From Planctomycetales bacterium (lineage in GTDB: Bacteria; Planctomycetota; Phycisphaerae; SM23-33): 11,319 nt of DNA. This document shows, piece by piece, positions 7,214 to 11,319 of the stretch. The notes below the pieces were generated by a model that worked only from the letters and a program-made list of their open reading frames with translations, was not told the DNA's origin and searched no databases. Numbering within the stretch: position 1 is the first letter of the stretch; each line of letters opens with the position of its first letter. Position numbers and translations under genes: made by a program. The stretch covers positions 1 through 11,319 of the forward strand of contig JAUVIQ010000087.1 in assembly GCA_030592655.1 (NCBI GenBank). The letters are read 5' to 3'.

Positions 7214-7384
7214 TTATGAGCGTCGAGCCATACTCCGCTTCGGCGACAACGAAACTACGGAAACGTTGTCTTTGCCCTCGCGCGTTTTGAAGTCGCGGAC
7301 GATAGCGTCAAGGTCATAATTAAACTTGGAAGCGTGATCGTCACGATGCTTACGCACTTCCTGAATGATAGAATCCTTCTTCAT
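7214..7384 (-). CDS. Small partner protein of the PIN-domain gene (putative antitoxin-like)
   Basis: A 56-codon gene. The product begins MKKDSIIQEVRKHRDDHASK, continues FNYDLDAIVRDFKTREGKD and ends VVSLSPKRSMARRS, with TAA at 7216-7214. Its ATG (7384-7382) overlaps the stop of the PIN frame as ATGA, the usual sign of translational coupling. I recognise this pattern (D-x-I-I-x-E-V-R-x-x-R-x-x-H-A-x-K-F-N-Y-D-L-x-A-I) from small proteins that accompany PIN-domain genes of this subtype in other bacteria, notably cyanobacteria. Whether it is an antitoxin is unproven. It is predicted helical and charged, with no clear DNA-binding motif. It seems intact although its upstream partner carries a stop, so its coupled translation may be impaired. 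Confidence 0.75.
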   Translation of the reverse strand: MKKDSIIQEVRKHRDDHASKFNYDLDAIVRDFKTREGKDNVSVVSLSPKRSMARRS

Positions 7385-7860
7385 TCCCAATCTCCCATCA
7401 TTTCTTCTGGTGTACAGATCACAGGTCCCTCATACCCGCAACTATCAATCGTTGCCTGGATTGCGCTCATCATCTCCGCATTAGCGATATGCGCACAGTT
7501 CCACGTGAGCAGAAAATCCATCCCGTGTGCCGCTGCCAAAGCAATATGCAGGGCATCTTCTGTCGCTTTGGCGGGCAGGGCATGCCTGTCCAGCAGCACC
7601 CTAGCCAGTTCGGTCGTCTTTTTATCGATTTCGAGACGTGGAATCTCCGCTAAACATAAAAGTCTGCGTCTGGCGGCCTCTTTGTCGCCTCGACCGGCCT
7701 CGTCTGCGACGATCTGGGAAACGTAAAGTTAAAAATCCTCTCGTCGCCGGTTCCACCAATGACGGGTGATCTCCTGCCTGGCTGCCTGGATTAAATCCCG
7801 ACTGGGCCGGGCGGTCAAATAACTGATAACCGTCGTTTCAAGATAAACACATCTCTTCAC
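7381..7860 (-). pseudogene. VapC-like PIN-domain ribonuclease gene interrupted by an in-frame TAA
   Basis: The reading frame runs from GTG at 7860 to TGA at 7383-7381 (159 codons) with one interruption: TAA at 7731-7729, codon 44. The GTG has a good ribosome binding site, AAGGAA (7871-7866), 5 bases upstream. Before the stop the frame reads KRCVYLETTVISYLTARPSR, later ending RRREDF. After it come LYVSQIVADEAGRGD, EDALHIALAAAHGMDFLLTWN and finally VICTPEEMMGDWE. Both halves match one PIN subtype whose members carry YIETSIISYLTARPSRD, TSELVISEASRGD and LLTWNCRHI. The acidic residues expected in the active site are all encoded (E8, the E of DEA, the D of EDALH). Relatives have Glu at the broken codon, so a single G-to-T change explains it. 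Nothing else in the frame is damaged, so inactivation is recent, or this is a sequencing error. Confidence 0.85.
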
Positions 7861-8105
7861 AGAAATTCCTTGCGAATACTTTGCTATTCATTGCAGGCTC
7901 GTTCTGCTTCAACTCTATTCTACCTGGAAGGACAGGCTTCACCAAGGGCCTTTGTCCCATCCTGTAAATAGTTTTTTTTTCGATTTAGGGGAACCATAGC
8001 GGTTAAAGAGCGTCCAATGTTATAATAGGGGGGTGGTTTGTGCGCTAAAGGCGGGCCGGTGGTCGGTTCGCGCGTGAAATTGAAATCCTTTATGAGAGAA
8101 GCCCC
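7861..8105. other. Divergent intergenic region between the PIN module and the TPR peptidase gene
   Basis: This 245-base gap holds the ribosome binding site of the PIN gene (7866-7871, minus), an imperfect 8-bp hairpin (7930-7957), a run of nine T (7972-7980) and a plus-strand promoter-like element near 8018-8026. No coding frame with a credible product and no RNA gene was seen. Confidence 0.5.
8018..8026 (+). promoter_or_regulatory. Extended -10 promoter element for the TPR peptidase gene
   Basis: TGTTATAAT gives a perfect TATAAT (8021-8026) with the TG of an extended -10 element. No good -35 hexamer lies 16-18 bases upstream, which is common for extended -10 promoters. The start codon at 8106 would then have a leader of about 75 bases. 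Confidence 0.5.
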
Positions 8106-10943
8106 ATGCGTAAATTCGCATTAACAATCGCGTTGGTTGCGGTTTTGTCGGCTGGTCTGTCGGCTCAACCGAAAAAAGGCAGCGTCGCAAGCAAGCAGAC
8201 GGCATCAAGCCCAGCTACAAAAGTCGCTGCGACACGTCCAGCCAATGCAAAACTGTCACTCAAACAGGCAAAACAGTTGTACTGGAAGGGTCGGTACGCC
8301 CAGGCCGGCGCTGCATATAAGAAGTTGTCAGCCAATCCCGCCGAAGCCGTCCCGGCGAGCATAGGCTTGTCCGAGGCGTACGCCGCCGTTGGTAAATATG
8401 ACGAGGCAATAGCGGCGCTCCGCGCCGTCGGCGCTCGTGCCGAGAAAAACGCCGTCCGGCACGTGCTGATGTCGGTCCTGCTGTCTGAAACGGGCAAATA
8501 TGACGAGGCGCTGTCAGCCGCTCGGAAGGCGTTCAAACTCCGCGACGATTGGGCGCCGGCAGTATTGCGGCTCGGACAGGCGCTCGAAATCCTCGGTAAA
8601 AAGGCAGAAGCGATTGACGCCTACAAAGCCATCGACAAGGCGCTCGGACGCGAGGATTTTACAAAGGACGCCGAAAGTCTCGTCGCCGCCGGAAAAATCC
8701 TCGACCGTTACGCCATTCTCACCGGACAAAAGGCGTCCGAGCAGGCGCGAAACATCCTGCACAACTACCTCCAGAAAGCCTATCAGGGCGTTGACAAGAA
8801 ATACTGGCCCGCAAACGTAGCGGCCGGGATATTCCTGCTCAGCAAGCACAAGCCCAAGCCGGCGATGCAGGAATTCAATCTTGCACACAGGATTAATAAT
8901 CGCATCCCCGACGTTTATGTCGCTAAAGGTGTAATGCTGCTGCAAAGATGGAGATTTGAGAACGCGATTTCCGAGGCAGGAAAAGCCCTGAAAATCAATC
9001 CCAATTGCGCCGACGCTCACATTCTCCAGGCCGCCACACTGTTTCGGTGGCGGAAGTTCGAGCAGGTAGCCCCGGTCATCGAAAAGGCCCTGAAAGTCAA
9101 TCCGAAGAACATCGAAGCGTTGTCGCTGATGGCGGCGCTTCACGTCCGGATGTTCAATCCGGACAAGGCCAAGCCCTTTATCGAGCGAGTCGAGAAGATC
9201 AACCCCAAGTGTTCCGAACTCTACGAGACTATGGCCCAGTGGCTTTCCGCAGCCCGCCAGTTCGACGAGGCGGAAAAATATTTCAAGAAGGCCATCAAAC
9301 TAGCGCCCGAATCCGCCGGTCCCGTTACCGGGCTTGGCCGGCTTTACATGCAGACAGGCCAGGAAAAACTCGCCGCCGAAACGCTCGACAAAGCCTTCAA
9401 ACTCGACGACTATCGCCAGGATGTGTCCCGATACATCAATCTGTTGGGCAAACTTAAAAAATACCAGGTAAAAGAGACCGAACATTTCATCATCAAAGTC
9501 GATGGCGAAAAAGATGCCGTGTTGCTGGACCTGTTGGCTCAAGAGGCTGAAAGAATCTACCCCGAAATCTGCAAGGACTTTGACTTCGAGCCGAAGGAAA
9601 AGACGCTGGTGGAAATGTTCTCAAGCCACGAGGATTTTTCCGTGCGTATCAGCGGGCGAGGATGGATCGGGACAGTCGGAGCCTGCACCGGACGGGTCAT
9701 TGGAATGCCCGCGCCCGACCCGCTGCGAAGCGGGATGATGGGAACGTTCAACTGGGCGGTGGTGCTCCGGCACGAGTTCACCCACACCGTAACGCTCGCC
9801 GCCACGAAGAACCGCATCCCGCACTGGTTCACCGAATCCTGCGCCGTATGGGAGCAGCCGGACCGGCGGAACTACCAGGCAGTCGGGCTGCTGGTGGGCG
9901 CTGTACGAAGCAAAAAACTGTATCCGATCAAATCGCTCAGTTGGGGCTTCATCCGTCCGGATCGAAAGAAGCGCGGACGAGGTGCGCGCACATTGGCATA
10001 CGCACAGTCCGAATGGATATTCGAATACGTCGTCGAAAAGAAAGGATACGACGCCATTATCAAGATGCTCAACGGCTTCCGCGACGGGTGGACGCAGACG
10101 AAGGTTTTCAAAGAAGTTCTCGGCACCACTGAGGAGCAGTTCGATAAGGATTTTCGCGTATGGGCGATTAAACAGATTGAATCGTGGGGAATTGATCCGA
10201 AGCCGCAAAAGAGAATGTCCGCGTCCGCCGCACGCAAGGCCTTGAAGGCCGACCCCAAAGACCCCAAGGCGCTGGCGGTGCTGGGAAGCCTCATGGTCAG
10301 GCGGAAAAAGTACGATGAAGCCATCGCTCTTGCCCGTCGGCTTGAAGAGGTCAAGCCCCGCTCGCCCACAGCCGCCAGAATACTCGCCGACTGCTACCTC
10401 GCCAAACGCCTCTGGCTCCAAGCCATCGCAGCCCTTGAGTCGTACAAGGTGCGACGCCGGCTCAATCCCTATGGTTACAAGAAACTCGCCAAACTCTACA
10501 TGCAGCTGGGTCAGGCTGATAAAGCCATTCTTAACCTTCGTGAACTGCATCGGCGAACGATGAAGGACCCCAAGTACGCCCGGCAAATCGCCGACATCTA
10601 CCGCACCGCCGGAAAGACCGATGACGCACTGCACTATTATAAGCAGGTTCTCAACATCAACCCCTACGACGCCGGAGTTCATAAAGCAATGACAGGTCTG
10701 CACGCGGCCAATAGTAATTACGATTGTGCTATACAAACGATGCGAAGCGCGTGTCTGATCGATCCGAAAAACGCCGACTCATGGACGCAATTGGCAATGG
10801 TCTATTATCGAGCCGCACGCGCGTCAAAAAGTTCGGAAAAACTTTCCGAAGCCCGCACCGCCGCAAAAAAAGCACTCGAACTCGACCCGCAAAGCCAAGC
10901 AAAAGAAGTTCTGCAAATGATCGACGAAGCCAGTAATCAGTAA
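8106..10943 (+). CDS. Secreted TPR protein with central gluzincin (peptidase MA-like) domain
   Basis: A 945-residue exported protein. Residues 1-20 are a signal peptide ending LSA before Gln21, which fits signal peptidase I. TPR repeats fill about 45-430, with typical units such as GKYDEAIAAL, GKYDEALSAARKAFKL and AEKYFKKAIKLAPES. A peptidase-like domain covers about 455-690: HEFTH at 556-560 is the zinc-binding HExxH motif, and E577 in WFTES is placed as the third ligand of gluzincins, whose usual form is W-x-x-E-G; Ser replaces that Gly here. A second TPR block covers about 704-940. The arrangement suggests a periplasmic or surface metallopeptidase held in a protein-binding scaffold. Substrate is unknown. 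The ATG follows a weak AGAGAAG site, with an extended -10 promoter about 80 bases upstream. The last codons and TAA fall in a GTAATTG array. Confidence 0.88.
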   Translation: MRKFALTIALVAVLSAGLSAQPKKGSVASKQTASSPATKVAATRPANAKLSLKQAKQLYWKGRYAQAGAAYKKLSANPAEAVPASIGLSEAYAAVGKYDEAIAALRAVGARAEKNAVRHVLMSVLLSETGKYDEALSAARKAFKLRDDWAPAVLRLGQALEILGKKAEAIDAYKAIDKALGREDFTKDAESLVAAGKILDRYAILTGQKASEQARNILHNYLQKAYQGVDKKYWPANVAAGIFLLSKHKPKPAMQEFNLAHRINNRIPDVYVAKGVMLLQRWRFENAISEAGKALKINPNCADAHILQAATLFRWRKFEQVAPVIEKALKVNPKNIEALSLMAALHVRMFNPDKAKPFIERVEKINPKCSELYETMAQWLSAARQFDEAEKYFKKAIKLAPESAGPVTGLGRLYMQTGQEKLAAETLDKAFKLDDYRQDVSRYINLLGKLKKYQVKETEHFIIKVDGEKDAVLLDLLAQEAERIYPEICKDFDFEPKEKTLVEMFSSHEDFSVRISGRGWIGTVGACTGRVIGMPAPDPLRSGMMGTFNWAVVLRHEFTHTVTLAATKNRIPHWFTESCAVWEQPDRRNYQAVGLLVGAVRSKKLYPIKSLSWGFIRPDRKKRGRGARTLAYAQSEWIFEYVVEKKGYDAIIKMLNGFRDGWTQTKVFKEVLGTTEEQFDKDFRVWAIKQIESWGIDPKPQKRMSASAARKALKADPKDPKALAVLGSLMVRRKKYDEAIALARRLEEVKPRSPTAARILADCYLAKRLWLQAIAALESYKVRRRLNPYGYKKLAKLYMQLGQADKAILNLRELHRRTMKDPKYARQIADIYRTAGKTDDALHYYKQVLNINPYDAGVHKAMTGLHAANSNYDCAIQTMRSACLIDPKNADSWTQLAMVYYRAARASKSSEKLSEARTAAKKALELDPQSQAKEVLQMIDEASNQ

Positions 10944-10960
10944 TTGGTAATTCGTAATTG
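10933..10960. repeat. GTAATTG 7-bp array spanning the stop codon of the TPR peptidase gene
   Basis: Four head-to-tail units run from 10933 to 10960: GTAATCA, GTAATTG, GTAATTC, GTAATTG. The array begins within the coding sequence, shapes the last residues (SNQ) and supplies the TAA at 10941-10943. Confidence 0.65.
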
Positions 10961-10965
10961 GTTTA

Positions 10966-11037
10966 GCCGCCGCCTGATTTCGGTGAGCGTAGTCGAATCG
11001 TACGGCGGCGAGCAGTCAACGCCGAGCCTGCCTTTTT
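10966..11037 (+). terminator. Possible terminator region after the TPR peptidase gene
   Basis: GCCGCCG (10966-10972) pairs with CGGCGGC (11003-11009) around a 30-base loop. A short GGCG/CGCC stem (11007-11010 with 11020-11023) precedes TTTTT at 11033-11037, followed by more T-rich sequence to 11058. The loop is long and the stem-to-T spacing is not ideal, so this is tentative. Confidence 0.35.
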
Positions 11038-11061
11038 ACTCTTTTTCAACTTTTTTCCTTG

Positions 11062-11079
11062 TTCGCGTTGTTCGCGGCT
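11062..11079. repeat. Reverse-oriented pair of GCGAACAAC-like units
   Basis: TTCGC recurs at 11062-11066 and 11071-11075 with a 9-base period. Read on the minus strand the unit is GCGAACAAC, one base different from GCGAATAAC at 5880-5888. It lies just before the MazG-like gene. Confidence 0.45.
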
Positions 11080-11094
11080 ATTAACAATAGCGAC

Positions 11095-11319
11095 ATGACA
11101 ATCAAACAATTTCAGGATTTCATCCGCGAGAAATACTATGCCCGCGACAGCGAGCGGGGCACAGCCGGGACGTTTCTGTGGTTCATCGAGGAGGTCGGCG
11201 AACTCGCCAGCGCACTGGCCGGCGACGATCAGAAAAACAAAGAAGAAGAATTCGCCGACGTCCTCGCCTGGCTTTGCACGCTCGCCAACATCAACGACAT
11301 CGACCTGACCGAAGCCGTC
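11095..11319 (+). CDS. MazG-like nucleotide pyrophosphohydrolase, N-terminal part (3' end outside window)
   Basis: Seventy-five codons are visible, and the frame is still open at the window edge. The product starts MTIKQFQDFIREKYY and contains the MazG-superfamily metal site: EEVGE at residues 32-36 and E52-x-x-D55 within EEEFADVLAW. Enzymes of this all-alpha NTP pyrophosphatase group convert (d)NTPs to the monophosphate and pyrophosphate, using Mg2+ held by these acidic residues. Small single-domain members are about 90-130 residues, so roughly a third or more may be missing. The ATG follows an AT-rich stretch with no clear ribosome binding site. The gene starts 151 bases after the TPR peptidase gene and is probably a separate unit. 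Full-length MazG of the two-domain type is less likely, because the sequence starts almost at the motif. Confidence 0.85.
   Translation, partial: MTIKQFQDFIREKYYARDSERGTAGTFLWFIEEVGELASALAGDDQKNKEEEFADVLAWLCTLANINDIDLTEAV

Noticed and set aside
7334..7726. Plus-strand open frame (130 codons) opposite the PIN gene
   Set aside because: Antisense to recognisable PIN-domain coding sequence; the minus-strand frame explains the region.
7930..7980. Hairpin followed by nine T, possible intrinsic terminator on the plus strand
   Set aside because: The stem is imperfect with a bulge, 14 bases separate it from the T run, and no plus-strand gene ends within 780 bases upstream.
8021..8026. Search for a matching -35 box upstream of TATAAT
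   Set aside because: No hexamer close to TTGACA at 16-18 bases; only the extended -10 reading is supported.
9621..10736. Long minus-strand open frame (371 codons) opposite the TPR peptidase gene
   Set aside because: Antisense to the HExxH and TPR coding region, with no domain pattern and no ribosome binding site; a shadow frame.
1..11319. CRISPR array, transposase, integrase, phage or secretion gene cluster
   Set aside because: No direct-repeat/spacer pattern of CRISPR type and no such protein motifs were found on either strand; the tandem arrays have 7-10 base units and no spacers.

Overview
The window looks like bacterial chromosome from the Planctomycetota, perhaps a Phycisphaerae-type lineage. 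This is inferred from gene content: a secreted protein with a VPEP-type PEP-CTERM sorting tail, two exported TPR proteins (one with a gluzincin domain between TPR blocks), a plant-type short RNase Z, and intergenic regions with short repeat arrays and a REP-like inverted repeat. No rRNA, tRNA, CRISPR array, transposase or phage gene was seen.

Layout. Positions 2-505 (+) are the 3' end of the PEP-CTERM protein gene. It converges, across a strong hairpin (514-556), on a minus-strand pair: nrdR (2826-2275) and a Na/Pi cotransporter with a PhoU tail (2275-563). These two share one base in a TAATG junction and should be translationally coupled. Upstream on the same strand, 4718-2961 encodes an exported protein with TPR-like helices and what looks like an inactive trypsin-like domain. 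A 278-base divergent region (4719-4996) carries a 30-bp-arm inverted repeat. Rightward from it run an RNase Z-like metallo-hydrolase (4997-5878) and a Gfo/Idh/MocA oxidoreductase (GTG start, 5954-7144).

A small minus-strand module follows: a VapC-like PIN-domain gene (7860-7381) broken by one in-frame TAA, then a 56-codon partner gene (7384-7214) joined by an ATGA overlap. A promoter-bearing gap leads to the 945-residue secreted TPR / HExxH / TPR protein (8106-10943). The window ends inside a MazG-like nucleotide pyrophosphohydrolase gene (from 11095).

How the genes fit together. nrdR plus the phosphate carrier suggests co-expression of dNTP-synthesis control with phosphate uptake, which is inference from the junction only. 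The rest looks like independent small units. The points most worth a second look are the PIN pseudogene with its overlapping small partner, the NrdR that lacks one of four zinc cysteines, the tandem 7-10 bp arrays that supply the stop codons of two genes, the inverted repeat between divergent genes, and the degenerate protease-like exported protein. No clearly new multi-gene system was found.
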